Of a stretch of DNA of 33,869 nt, positions 14,993 through 23,072 are shown one piece after another (the stretch's first letter is position 1; each line of letters opens with the position of its first letter). Origin of the DNA: a virus. A program made the translations under genes and the position numbers. The notes under the pieces were generated by a model, which had not been told where the DNA came from, made no database searches, and was given only the letters and a program-made list of their open reading frames with translations. The DNA is taken from positions 1-33,869 of the IMG/VR virus record IMGVR_UViG_3300017963_006601; one strand, 5' to 3'.

Positions 14993-15709
14993 CTAGATTG
15001 TACATCTTTGATTATATGGACAATTAACACAATGGGCCGAAAAGGCAGGATAATCTACCTGTTCAGCCATACCGTATAGTATATGTTTAACTATTTTCGC
15101 AGTTTTGGCAAGCATTTCCTCATCTATACCTATAATAAGAGGCCGCACTGTTTCGGGCCCAATGAATATTCTAGCATATTTATCTGGCTTTGTACGGGCA
15201 GCCATACAAAAACCCCAGATCCTTGCATGGGTCACCATGTCGTTGTAAATGCCAATCTTATTAGGCTTTTTAATATTATCAATTTCAACAATATCGCATA
15301 ATTGGACCTCGTCCTCGATATGCACCAGATCAATCGTGTCCTTAAACAGCAGGTCGTTGCCAATGGGAACACTGATCGGAACATTGGTGATCGCCGGCCC
15401 AGGCATCTGAGTTTGGAGGGGGCCATAGTACCAGGTATGTAATCTCTGCAGTACGTTTTTCGCTTCGCCGTAACGCTCTGCTGGCAACATATCCCCTAGG
15501 GCTTTTTGGTAATATTTATCAATCCATGAAGGTATGTGTTTCCACCGGGGCAGGTTCCCACGCTGCGACTGATAGATATATGCCGCCTTGATCACATCTG
15601 AAACGATATGGGTATCAAAAGGAAGGGCTGATGTCTGGCCTAATTGATGGCTGGCCCGCTTGGGGCATATGGCATATCTGGCTACATCATTTGGTGTTGC
15701 AATACGCAC
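14993..15709 (-). CDS. Cas4/RecB-like Fe-S protein with degenerate nuclease site
   Basis: A 238-residue protein with the Cas4/PDDEXK_1 layout: an N-terminal Cys (C15 in YAICPKRA) and a C-terminal CVNCPYNQRC (C227, C230, C236) that together could hold a 4Fe-4S cluster. The middle carries KDTIDLV (D127) and CDIVEIDN (139-145), where the expected acidic-x-Lys is E142-x-D144, so the catalytic Lys is missing or displaced. It may be an inactive or altered paralog of the protein at 19732-20601. The start is GTG, six bases after AAAGGAT. No CRISPR array or other cas gene is present. Confidence 0.6.
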   Translation of the reverse strand: MRIATPNDVARYAICPKRASHQLGQTSALPFDTHIVSDVIKAAYIYQSQRGNLPRWKHIPSWIDKYYQKALGDMLPAERYGEAKNVLQRLHTWYYGPLQTQMPGPAITNVPISVPIGNDLLFKDTIDLVHIEDEVQLCDIVEIDNIKKPNKIGIYNDMVTHARIWGFCMAARTKPDKYARIFIGPETVRPLIIGIDEEMLAKTAKIVKHILYGMAEQVDYPAFSAHCVNCPYNQRCTI

Positions 15710-16058
15710 TACCGATCCTTTGTTCTACGGCGCGCAACAACGATCCATAAACAGGATGTATGCGACTGCGGTCCAGAATGACCACAACATCATACTTATT
15801 GAGGATGCCGAGGTCTAGCACGCCGTCCACCAGCAAGCCAATTGTTTCTGTTTCCCACCATCCACATACGGTTACGCGACCCAGGGCTTGATCTCGATCA
15901 CACGCCTTCCGCATCCGCACTTCCTGGCCATCCCTTGCGCACATTACAAGAATTTCATGTGCAGGATAAGCCTGCGGAATTAATGGGTTAAGATCAATAG
16001 TGTCAGCATAAGTGTCTGCGTAAACACTATTGCAATAATGTGACTTCCATTTGCCCAT
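15687..16058 (-). CDS. Hypothetical protein
   Basis: A 123-residue protein not recognised. The central part (TVCGWWETETIGLLVDGVLD, then KYDVVVILDRSR) has an alpha/beta look with a DVVVILD strand that could end in a ligand-binding Asp. Three scattered Cys residues show no zinc spacing. The 3' end overlaps the Cas4-like gene by 23 bases, and the ATG lies two bases after the upstream gene ends. It could assist the Cas4-like protein, but only position supports this. Confidence 0.5.
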   Translation of the reverse strand: MGKWKSHYCNSVYADTYADTIDLNPLIPQAYPAHEILVMCARDGQEVRMRKACDRDQALGRVTVCGWWETETIGLLVDGVLDLGILNKYDVVVILDRSRIHPVYGSLLRAVEQRIGSAYCNTK

Positions 16059-16060
16059 TG

Positions 16061-17005
16061 CTAGAAGACAACGCTAACCCCCAATCCTGCATGCGGAACA
16101 CCCGCTCCAAAGTCGTATCCTCCGTATGGAGTTAGCCAAGTATTGCTAATGACCGGTAAATACTCTCCTATATTAAGCTGGGCAGGAGAAAATGTCAAAG
16201 AGTATCCATGGTTGGTGATACCCGTCCCCACCCTTAAAAAGCGCCACTTAATATCATCCGGAGTTTGGCCGTAGGCCATGGCAGAAAACCCCACCTCGCC
16301 CGTCCAGGTGCCTCCTAGCTTGCTATTTAGGCCGCCCCCAACCATCAGATCTAATTTGGGATTCCACCACATAAATCTATCGGGCAAATCTTCAGCCCTA
16401 AGCACCTCAAAGGTTGTAAGCTCGAGCTCTCCAACTTCTTTATTGTTCTCGTCAATTTCAAACACCCGGGCATAGTGATTTTTGGCTCCAGATGGAAGCC
16501 TAGTTTCTACAAACTGGGCCTTAAATCTCTGGTGTAAGCTATAATTCAGTACCTGCTTTACTGCGTCTCCTTCGATAGTAATGCGAAAGTCCTTGTACGC
16601 GTAAGTCATTGAAGTCACTGGGATATATTCATTTTCTTCATTAAGGTAAAAAATTTTACCTTGTTCGATTGGGATTTCTCGATCCTTATAAACAATTTTG
16701 GTAAGAGTTTTGACCTTCTTTTTCTCGGCTTTATATTTAGCTTCTAGCTGAGCATAAAGAGATACGGCAGCTTTGCGCTTTTTAATCTCATCCTTCCAGA
16801 GGGCTGTTACCTCAGCCAGGGCAGCTTTGTGAGCCTTCTCCTGATTGACAATCTGGGTATGGGCTCGCCCCAACTCAAGATTTGATTGCATTAACTTATC
16901 ATTTTTGATAGCTAACAGCAATGAAGTGGCCCTATTCTCTTTCCAGAAATAGAACGCAAGTCCGCCCAGTAGGATAATAATGATTACCCATGGGATATAT
17001 TTCAT
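16061..17005 (-). CDS. Membrane-anchored coiled-coil protein with beta-barrel-like C-terminus (spanin candidate)
   Basis: A 314-residue protein starting MKYIPWVIIIILLGG after a GGGAGAG site; a longer frame to 17119 would run through the next gene and is rejected. Residues 5-21 form an inner-membrane anchor. Residues about 25-112 are a Lys/Glu/Ala-rich coiled coil. The remainder is beta-rich; the last ~75 residues alternate hydrophobic and polar (GGGLNSKLGGTWTGEVGFSA, later YGGYDFGAGV) and end in V-V-F, like the terminal Phe strand of outer-membrane barrels. This is the layout expected of a protein bridging both membranes, such as a spanin-like lysis factor. It shares a strand with the endolysin. 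Function is inferred. Confidence 0.5.
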   Translation of the reverse strand: MKYIPWVIIIILLGGLAFYFWKENRATSLLLAIKNDKLMQSNLELGRAHTQIVNQEKAHKAALAEVTALWKDEIKKRKAAVSLYAQLEAKYKAEKKKVKTLTKIVYKDREIPIEQGKIFYLNEENEYIPVTSMTYAYKDFRITIEGDAVKQVLNYSLHQRFKAQFVETRLPSGAKNHYARVFEIDENNKEVGELELTTFEVLRAEDLPDRFMWWNPKLDLMVGGGLNSKLGGTWTGEVGFSAMAYGQTPDDIKWRFLRVGTGITNHGYSLTFSPAQLNIGEYLPVISNTWLTPYGGYDFGAGVPHAGLGVSVVF

Positions 17006-17006
17006 G

Positions 17007-17198
17007 TTACTCTCCCATACGCCATTCGCTCCAAGTGCGATGTTTATAGTGTCCCGGATTCGAGATCTTTCTGATGGCAGGCATGTGGCACTCTGGACAG
17101 TTGACGCATCCAGAATCATCGATATCGTCTAACTTGACAAGCTCTTCAAATTCGTGGCCACAGTCTTGATTTGTGCATTGGAAATCGTAAAGAGGCAT
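17007..17198 (-). CDS. FmdB-like zinc-ribbon protein
   Basis: A 63-residue protein matching the FmdB-family zinc ribbon: MPLYDFQC at the start, then CGHEFEELVK, and CVNCPECHMPAIRKIS. C8 and C13 pair with C34 and C37 (C31 is extra). The family is often annotated as regulatory, and its molecular role is poorly known. AGGAGAAATC is a good ribosome site. It sits between the primase-helicase and the spanin candidate on the same strand. Confidence 0.75.
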   Translation of the reverse strand: MPLYDFQCTNQDCGHEFEELVKLDDIDDSGCVNCPECHMPAIRKISNPGHYKHRTWSEWRMGE

Positions 17199-17206
17199 GA
17201 TTTCTC

Positions 17207-19708
17207 CTATTCATCTTCGTCTTCATAGCTGCGCTTCCAGGCACCCATTTCCTTGTCGGGCTCAACATCCTGTTTGGCAGCATGCACATCATGCATGACA
17301 GTTTCATGCGATACATATCTATAATCGGATGCCGGGGGATAAAAATCAAGGAAAAGCGACCGCTTGATTTCAGTGATTTTATTCTTCCCAACAATCAATT
17401 CAATACGAGGTAAGATAACTGTTTCCCCCTTCCAGTCAACATCCCGATGCATCACCATACAAGAATCAGGGGTGTCACCCAACTCATTGTAAACATGACA
17501 GATAAAGTTAGTATCATATTCGAATTGCACGCTCTCTGCTACGTTAGTGTTGCTGGGTTTAATGCCTGGGGGCAATTTCGTATACTCAACAGAGCCCATA
17601 AATACACAGCGGCGCCTAAGCGCAATATTCTTGCAGGCTTCTGATATTTGCTTAAACCTGACACGCTCATCCTTGTTACTATAATCGCGTAACTTATGAA
17701 TATTATCCAAGATATAGACTACACTACGATCTGGATATTTTTCCTGAAAGTAGTGTATTAGATTCTCGGCAAAGGGCAGGGTTCCCCCGTGACTTATATC
17801 TTTTACTACTAAACGCCCTTCATTTGCCACTTTACGAAGTAAATTATATCCAGCAGATCTTTTCTCATCGACATATTCCACCCCTGCGGTTTTAGACCAA
17901 TAGCCAGGCTGCCTAACCATGTTTACAGATAACTTGGTGCTAGCTTCAGCAATACATACAAACCTGGGAATAATCTGATTCAGGGTATCATCGATACTAT
18001 GATAGATAACGGTCACATTATCATTGTTGGTGGCCAAAGAGTATGCAATCTTGCTTAAGAGGGCTGTTTTACCATGGTTGGGCTTACCCCCGAATGCCAT
18101 GAAGACATCTTTGCTCCAGGCGCCCCTGAGGATATCTCGAAGCTCACGTAAATCTTCGCCCAGCTCGAATCCAATATCAGTATTCGATTCGTCTTCCTCC
18201 CACAATTTCTGTTCATCAATATCTCTAACAAAACTTTCTTCCGACAGAGCGTCTGCGTCGTGACGACGACTAATCTCAGATAGTCCCGCGATAGCAGCCT
18301 GCAATGAGAGTTCTGCATCCGATGGGTTTTGGCGCAACTCATACATCGCTTTTTCAAGAACATCGCTGCGCTCCCTAGACCTTTGGATCGCTCGCTCATC
18401 CAGCATAAGGTCGAGTTCTTGTTGTACCGTTTTGAGTGTAATGCCTGTCCGCCGAGAAAGTGCCCTGCATTGTTGCTCGCGATTTACTGGTGATGGTTCG
18501 TTCATAATAAGTGGAACCATCTCCTTGCAAATAATCGCAGGATCTTCTTCTTCATCATACTGTTGCAGTTTCCACTCAAAGGCCGACCAACAAGCCAGGC
18601 CCTTAAAAGACTCCAGTCCAAACTCTCGCAAGTAGGAGTCGGGATCATGCCCTTCGGGCATCACAGTAACCCGCACCCTGAGATCACGATTACCAGCTAG
18701 TTGCTCTTGTAGGATTTGGTGTGTCCGTGATTGGCCAGATTCGTCACCATCAAAGCACAAAATGATATCATAAAGGCCCAAGTGTTTGAGTAAATGAACA
18801 TGATCTGCACGCAGCTGGTTGCCCGCTACCGCGATACAGTTATCTAGACCGTGCTGTCGTCCCGTAACAACATCTGTTTGCCCCTCAAAGATATAAGCGG
18901 GCGGATCTTTATCTTGAACGCCATCAATACCATAAAACCGGGTGCCCTTTTGAAAGATGTTACACTTGAGGCCCGTCGTACGCTGATTATTGTACTTGTG
19001 TACCTTGAGCTTTTCTCCTTTAGCTTCTGCAGCAGCCTTTTGTTTTTCAAACTGAAGGTTGCGACTTGTAAAACCAATTGGGCGCTTCTTCTCGTCGCGC
19101 CATGTAAAAATCATATTCTTTTCATTAAAGATATCGCGCCGACCCAGATCAATTTCATCTAGAAATGCCGCATTAAACCCCTGGGCTTTTAGGGCTTCAC
19201 GAAAATCGTTATAATTAGTAACGGTGCCTACTCCAAGCTCTTCGAGCGACTCCATGTTCCAGTTGCGTTGCTCAGCGTGTTGCAAGAAGTCTTTATGAAT
19301 GGTCTTGTCGAGATTGGTAGCCCGGATCAACTCGGCTGCAGCCCTGTAGGCCCGGAAGGTATCTAGCTCATATACCTGTTCTTCAGTTAGATCTTTCGTT
19401 TCTACGGAAATACCATATTTCTCGGCCAAATACTTGAGTGTTTCTTCAACCCAGTCCATGCCTAGGTTGGGACGTTTTTCTACGAGCTGAACGGCATCAA
19501 AGATATCTCCAGATCTACCGCACCCATAACAATAAAAACGTGGGTTGGGTCCGTCTTCTCCTACAAGATTGCAGCTAGGAGTACTATCGTTGTGATCTGG
19601 AAACAGACAGGTGAATCGTTTCTTGGGATTGATGCCATGTTCTTCGAGATATTGGACTAGATATGGCTTGAGTTGATTGACTGTGGATTCGAAATCATAG
19701 ATTTTCAT
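17207..19708 (-). CDS. Bifunctional DNA primase-helicase (DnaG-DnaB fusion type)
   Basis: An 833-residue replication protein, larger than T7 gp4 (566). Domain order: a CHC2-type zinc finger (C34, H39, C60, C63, with FYCYGCGRSGD); a primase core with TOPRIM motifs (E275 in YIFEGQTD, and LCFDGDESG with D320/D322); a linker of about 150 residues; and a RecA-like helicase with Walker A GGKPNHGKT (540-548), Walker B VVYILDNIH (663-671). It would unwind the fork and lay primers for the DnaE-type polymerase encoded in the + strand module. AAGGAA precedes the ATG. No intein is present. The helicase lacks an obvious full DnaB N-terminal domain. Confidence 0.93.
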   Translation of the reverse strand: MKIYDFESTVNQLKPYLVQYLEEHGINPKKRFTCLFPDHNDSTPSCNLVGEDGPNPRFYCYGCGRSGDIFDAVQLVEKRPNLGMDWVEETLKYLAEKYGISVETKDLTEEQVYELDTFRAYRAAAELIRATNLDKTIHKDFLQHAEQRNWNMESLEELGVGTVTNYNDFREALKAQGFNAAFLDEIDLGRRDIFNEKNMIFTWRDEKKRPIGFTSRNLQFEKQKAAAEAKGEKLKVHKYNNQRTTGLKCNIFQKGTRFYGIDGVQDKDPPAYIFEGQTDVVTGRQHGLDNCIAVAGNQLRADHVHLLKHLGLYDIILCFDGDESGQSRTHQILQEQLAGNRDLRVRVTVMPEGHDPDSYLREFGLESFKGLACWSAFEWKLQQYDEEEDPAIICKEMVPLIMNEPSPVNREQQCRALSRRTGITLKTVQQELDLMLDERAIQRSRERSDVLEKAMYELRQNPSDAELSLQAAIAGLSEISRRHDADALSEESFVRDIDEQKLWEEDESNTDIGFELGEDLRELRDILRGAWSKDVFMAFGGKPNHGKTALLSKIAYSLATNNDNVTVIYHSIDDTLNQIIPRFVCIAEASTKLSVNMVRQPGYWSKTAGVEYVDEKRSAGYNLLRKVANEGRLVVKDISHGGTLPFAENLIHYFQEKYPDRSVVYILDNIHKLRDYSNKDERVRFKQISEACKNIALRRRCVFMGSVEYTKLPPGIKPSNTNVAESVQFEYDTNFICHVYNELGDTPDSCMVMHRDVDWKGETVILPRIELIVGKNKITEIKRSLFLDFYPPASDYRYVSHETVMHDVHAAKQDVEPDKEMGAWKRSYEDEDE

Positions 19709-19731
19709 GTACGGGTTCCTTATCTGTCATG

Positions 19732-20601
19732 TTACTTGGCCCAGCAATGATTCTTGAATGCACAATACCTGCATTGCCAATCACCAACTGGATTTTTCTC
19801 TGGATTTTTCTGAAAGTCTTGGAAGGCTGTTTTAGATACTTCGCCTAGATCAAAAAAGGTTTGCACTTTGTTGGCATCCCATCGAAGTTCAAAGTCTGCG
19901 GGAGGTAGCTGGTTGTTGTTAATATAGGTATTGAGTTCTTCAAACCTATCATAAATCTCATCGACAGTAAAACGATAATCCATCACCCCATTAATGGTAG
20001 GCCGCTTCAGTCCATTGTCTTCAATGATATCAATATTAAATTCAGATCGTTTAGCTGAATCGCGCGCATAATAAATGAGCTTAAAATAATCTAGGATACC
20101 ATGCCGCTTACACAGGTCGGTGTAAATTAGGGTTTGCAATAGGTGTGCAGTCTTGGGCCGGGGTGCTTGATTGCGTGAGCCACAGATTTCTTTTGTCGCG
20201 TAATATCCGTAAAAAGACTTGCACTCCACGCCGAATAGGGTATTTGTGTCTGGCTCAACTAGCACTACGTCAATTTCTCCAGAGACCCTATGGTCCTGGT
20301 CGTAAAATTTAGCATTATTGGTTACCCAGATACCCATTTGCTTCCATTCTTCAACTAAAATTTCTTCCACCTTTTTACCAAGGCGAAAGATCCATTCGGA
20401 ATACGGATCAGTGGGCAGGCCCCTTTCTCCGGTTACTCGGTAATACGAGGCCCTAAGACAGCTTCCAGATACACGTGGAATATTGTTGCTGTCGATCCAT
20501 CTTACTGAGGATTCTGATGGGTAAAAATATTTGTTGCGTGGAAGGTGCACCTTTGGACGCACCATGTGCTGGTCGGTTGCTTCAATTAAATTGTATGCCA
20601 T
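19732..20601 (-). CDS. Cas4/RecB-family Fe-S exonuclease
   Basis: A 289-residue protein with a complete PD-(D/E)XK site: GEIDVVLVEP (D111) and GVECKSF (E126-x-K128), followed by the QTLIYTDL helix typical of RecB-like nucleases. C48 (SCLRASYYR) and the C-terminal CRYCAFKNHC (C277, C280, C286) are placed to bind a 4Fe-4S cluster, as in Cas4 and AddB-like nucleases. It lies directly upstream of the primase-helicase in transcription order, suggesting a job in replication or recombination, such as end resection. There is no CRISPR locus, so it is a stand-alone phage Cas4-like enzyme. GAGTGA before the ATG is a modest ribosome site. Confidence 0.85.
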   Translation of the reverse strand: MAYNLIEATDQHMVRPKVHLPRNKYFYPSESSVRWIDSNNIPRVSGSCLRASYYRVTGERGLPTDPYSEWIFRLGKKVEEILVEEWKQMGIWVTNNAKFYDQDHRVSGEIDVVLVEPDTNTLFGVECKSFYGYYATKEICGSRNQAPRPKTAHLLQTLIYTDLCKRHGILDYFKLIYYARDSAKRSEFNIDIIEDNGLKRPTINGVMDYRFTVDEIYDRFEELNTYINNNQLPPADFELRWDANKVQTFFDLGEVSKTAFQDFQKNPEKNPVGDWQCRYCAFKNHCWAK

Positions 20602-20612
20602 GTGTCACTCGT

Positions 20613-20816
20613 TTAATCTAAATTTTGCTGCAATATTCTGACTTGAGCCTCAAGCGCCGCAACGCGATTGCCAAGGCTATCAATTTCTCTTTGCTTTATG
20701 AGGAGGAGCTGTCTCATTTGAGTTTTGGTCATGAGATTACTAATAGCTGTACTCAAATCATTAACAGCTTCTTCGAGGGTGGTTACCCTGGTATTTTCTG
20801 CTTCAGTCCATGCCAT
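20613..20816 (-). CDS. Small coiled-coil protein
   Basis: A 67-residue protein that is almost entirely heptad-like (from VTTLEEAVNDLSTAISNLM and later VAALEAQVRILQQNLD), so it should form a coiled-coil oligomer. Its ATG overlaps the stop of the upstream membrane protein gene as TAATG, and the two are probably translated together. Function unknown; it may partner the membrane proteins next door. Confidence 0.6.
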   Translation of the reverse strand: MAWTEAENTRVTTLEEAVNDLSTAISNLMTKTQMRQLLLIKQREIDSLGNRVAALEAQVRILQQNLD

Positions 20817-21091
20817 TACTGATCACCACCATTAGATTCTACCACACCAGATGTCTGCTTGCCAACAACATATTTATTCATGACGTTGCCGGTAAAATAG
20901 AGAGACAAAACCCCAAGAATACCGCCAACAAAAGTAGGCAAAATGGCTACTATGGCTGCATACTTGACAGATAACAAAGCTACTCCGGTGAGCAATGCAA
21001 GGGCCATGATAGTTAAGATGAACTTGCGGCTCATCTTGCCGCCATCATGCAAATCAAGGGTGGTTGGTACTTTGGATTTCTTGCTGGTCAT
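20816..21091 (-). CDS. Two-helix membrane protein, holin candidate
   Basis: A 91-residue protein beginning MTSKKSKVPTTLDLHDGGK. The ATG at 21091 is chosen because AGGAG lies six bases upstream; the longer frame to 21172 would overlap the upstream gene. Two hydrophobic segments, about 22-42 and 44-67 (FILTIMALALLTG, then AAIVAILPTFVGG), are separated by a short turn, and both ends are polar. Size and layout fit small phage holins, and the upstream gene is XhlA-like, but many phages carry unrelated two-helix proteins. The endolysin lies about 7 kb further along the same strand. Confidence 0.5.
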   Translation of the reverse strand: MTSKKSKVPTTLDLHDGGKMSRKFILTIMALALLTGVALLSVKYAAIVAILPTFVGGILGVLSLYFTGNVMNKYVVGKQTSGVVESNGGDQ

Positions 21092-21099
21092 TTGGACTC

Positions 21100-21468
21100 C
21101 TATAGAAAGGCCAGAATGAGTTTTCCGAGACCTAATATAATGCCCGCTACTACTGTGCCGACTACGGTCCATGCTGCCTTCTCTTTCATAGTGGAGCGCT
21201 GTTTGAGGCCCCTGAGCTCTTCTCTGAGCTGTCCATTCATGTGCCCATTCAGGGCCTTTAGTGTGGCTTCTATGCTAGGAATAGATCCGTTTTGTTTTGC
21301 GATATGCTCTCGAATTTCACCCATCCCATGCGAAATATCATCAATTTTTGCGGTTTGATGCTCTAGACATGTCTCGATAGCATGGGTTTTAAATTCCAAA
21401 ATCGAGGTTCGCTTGTCTAAGCCATGTAGCGCTTTATCGCATGCGGGGGGTGGACGTTCATCCGACAT
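21100..21468 (-). CDS. XhlA-like coiled-coil protein with C-terminal membrane segment
   Basis: A 122-residue protein with a central coiled coil (about residues 15-90) and a C-terminal hydrophobic segment (about 98-122, from AWTVVGTVVAGIILGLGK). This tail-anchored layout recalls XhlA/hemolysin-type proteins that act with holins in some phage lysis systems. GGAGG lies about ten bases upstream of the ATG. It is the first gene after the only intergenic gap on this part of the - strand and may have its own promoter. The similarity is in layout, not in diagnostic residues. Confidence 0.5.
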   Translation of the reverse strand: MSDERPPPACDKALHGLDKRTSILEFKTHAIETCLEHQTAKIDDISHGMGEIREHIAKQNGSIPSIEATLKALNGHMNGQLREELRGLKQRSTMKEKAAWTVVGTVVAGIILGLGKLILAFL

Positions 21469-21523
21469 ATATCGTAAGCCTCCGAGCGTGGATAAGATTA
21501 ATTAAACATAAGTTCCACTAACT

Positions 21524-21551
21524 ATTGTATCAGACTATATTTTGTCTGCAA
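21524..21551 (-). promoter_or_regulatory. Possible sigma-70-like promoter
   Basis: On the - strand, TTGCAG (21551-21546) is followed after 16 bases by TACAAT (21529-21524), a fair sigma-70 match, in the 66-base gap between the gmd gene and the XhlA-like gene. It would drive the lysis-like and replication genes. Both boxes are common in AT-rich sequence, so confidence is low. Confidence 0.3.
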
Positions 21552-22518
21552 TACCTTCAATACGAAGATCATGCATGACCATCCGGTGTACTAATTCGTC
21601 AAATTGTACTTTGGGATACCATCCAAGATCATCCGAAATAGAGCTGTGATCTCCGACAAGAACTTCCACCTCGGCAGGACGATAAAAGCGGGGATCAATT
21701 TCCACGTAATCTTGATAGTCTAGGCCAACACCCTTGAAGGCGGCCTCACAGAACTCTCGTACACTGTGGGTTTGGCCAGTCGCCAGTACATAATCCTTGG
21801 GTTGAGCATTATCTTCCAGCATCATGATCATGCCCCGGGTGAAATCTCCGGCATAACCCCAGTCTCGTTTAGCATCCAGGTTACCTAGATACAGCTTGTC
21901 CTGTTTGCCAGCCTTAATTCTGGCTAGCGCCCTGGTAATTTTTCGGGTCACGAAATTGGTGCCCCGGCGTTCAGACTCATGGTTAAAGCAGATACTATTA
22001 CAGGCAAACATCTTGTAGGATTCTCGATAGTTAACGGTAATCCAATATCCGAAAAGCTTGGCGCATCCGTAGGGGGATTTAGGATAGAACCTAGCATTCT
22101 CATCTGCTGGTTCTGATGATACGCCACCATACAGCTCAGAGGTGGACGCCTGCAGAAACCGAGTATGGATACCAGACAGCCTGATCGCCTCTAGGCAGTT
22201 CAGGACGCCCATTCCAGAAACTTCGGCTGTGTATGACGGTTGCTTAAAAGACGTTCCTACGTGGCTCTGGGCGGCCATATTGAAGAATAAATCGGGCTTC
22301 GCCAGACTACACAAATGTGCCATGCCAGCAGCGTCCAGAAGGTCGCCTTCCACAACTTCTAGGCCCTCGGTACCCTCCAGGTGAGCCGAGCATCCGAGAT
22401 CCAGTCCTCGAGAAGATCTCCTAATCATTCCATATACTTTATAATCTTTCTCAAGCAATTGTTCTGCCAGGAATGAACCATCCTGTCCGCAAATGCCGGT
22501 GATAATTGCTGTTTTCAT
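21535..22518 (-). CDS. gmd: GDP-mannose 4,6-dehydratase
   Basis: A 327-residue short-chain dehydrogenase-fold enzyme converting GDP-D-mannose to GDP-4-keto-6-deoxy-D-mannose, precursor of fucose, rhamnose, colitose and related sugars. Seen: the NAD(P)-binding GICGQDG at 8-14, RRSSRG at 33-38, TSELYGG at 126-132 with catalytic Thr/Glu, Y150-xxx-K154 (YGCAK), and FNHESERRG at 179-186. GGAGG precedes the ATG. No second-step reductase or aminotransferase is visible here; it may be host-encoded, beyond the window, or unnecessary if this enzyme also reduces the product. It is the last gene of the glyco/sulfo cluster in transcription order. Confidence 0.93.
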   Translation of the reverse strand: MKTAIITGICGQDGSFLAEQLLEKDYKVYGMIRRSSRGLDLGCSAHLEGTEGLEVVEGDLLDAAGMAHLCSLAKPDLFFNMAAQSHVGTSFKQPSYTAEVSGMGVLNCLEAIRLSGIHTRFLQASTSELYGGVSSEPADENARFYPKSPYGCAKLFGYWITVNYRESYKMFACNSICFNHESERRGTNFVTRKITRALARIKAGKQDKLYLGNLDAKRDWGYAGDFTRGMIMMLEDNAQPKDYVLATGQTHSVREFCEAAFKGVGLDYQDYVEIDPRFYRPAEVEVLVGDHSSISDDLGWYPKVQFDELVHRMVMHDLRIEGIADKI

Positions 22519-22529
22519 AAATCCTCCGT

Positions 22530-23072
22530 TTAATCAATGGTTTCTAAAGTTTCTAATATTAGGCTAGCACATTCACCAGGGGAATGTCGAGAAGTATCTA
22601 TACTCAAAAGAAGAGCACTTGGGCTTTGCTCATACACCCCATCATATCCTGTCAATCCCTGAATCTCGCCCCGAACAGCTTTATCATATAGCCCCTTGGG
22701 ATCACGCTCTAGGCGCCTGATTAGGGGGGCATGAATGTAGACCTCATAATAATCTGCAGCCTGCATAATGAGCTTCTGGTTAGCTCTCCTATCAGCAATA
22801 AACGGCGCAATATTAGCCACCAAGATCAGAACATTGTCCATCTGAGAAGCCAGCATAAACGCCAGCGCCCCAAGACGACGTACATTCTGTGATCGATCCC
22901 GATCAGACAGCCCCAGCTCGGGCCAAAGCGCCCGGGCAATATCAGCATCCAGAATCATACACTGGTCATAGCCATGCATTTTTTGCATGTACTGAGCAAT
23001 AGTACTTTTGCCGGCCCCGGAAACCCCGGTTAGCCATACAACCTTACTTCGCTTTTTTGGCTTTTGCGGCAC
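22530..23072 (-). CDS. cysC: Adenylylsulfate (APS) kinase
   Basis: A 180-residue kinase that would phosphorylate APS to PAPS, the sulfate donor for sulfotransferases. Walker A is GVSGAGKST (16-24). The family segments LDADIARALWPELGLSDRDR and RDPKGLYDKAVRGE (123-136) with LTGYDGVYE match CysC closely. Two positions differ from E. coli CysC: DGD is DAD, and the ISP serine that is phosphorylated there is Ala (IAP 88-90). The start is a GTG at 23072, six bases after GGGAGG; the longer ATG frame to 23126 lies inside the upstream gene. No ATP sulfurylase is seen, so APS must come from the host. Three sulfotransferase-like genes lie in the same cluster. Confidence 0.9.
   Translation of the reverse strand: MPQKPKKRSKVVWLTGVSGAGKSTIAQYMQKMHGYDQCMILDADIARALWPELGLSDRDRSQNVRRLGALAFMLASQMDNVLILVANIAPFIADRRANQKLIMQAADYYEVYIHAPLIRRLERDPKGLYDKAVRGEIQGLTGYDGVYEQSPSALLLSIDTSRHSPGECASLILETLETID

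Noticed and set aside
17006-17119. An N-terminal extension of the spanin candidate to 17119
   Set aside because: That stretch is the coding region of the FmdB-like protein in another frame, and a good ribosome site precedes the ATG at 17005.
14993-20601. A CRISPR-Cas locus, because of two Cas4-like genes
   Set aside because: No direct-repeat array and no other cas gene was seen on either strand. Stand-alone Cas4/RecB-like nucleases are common in phages.
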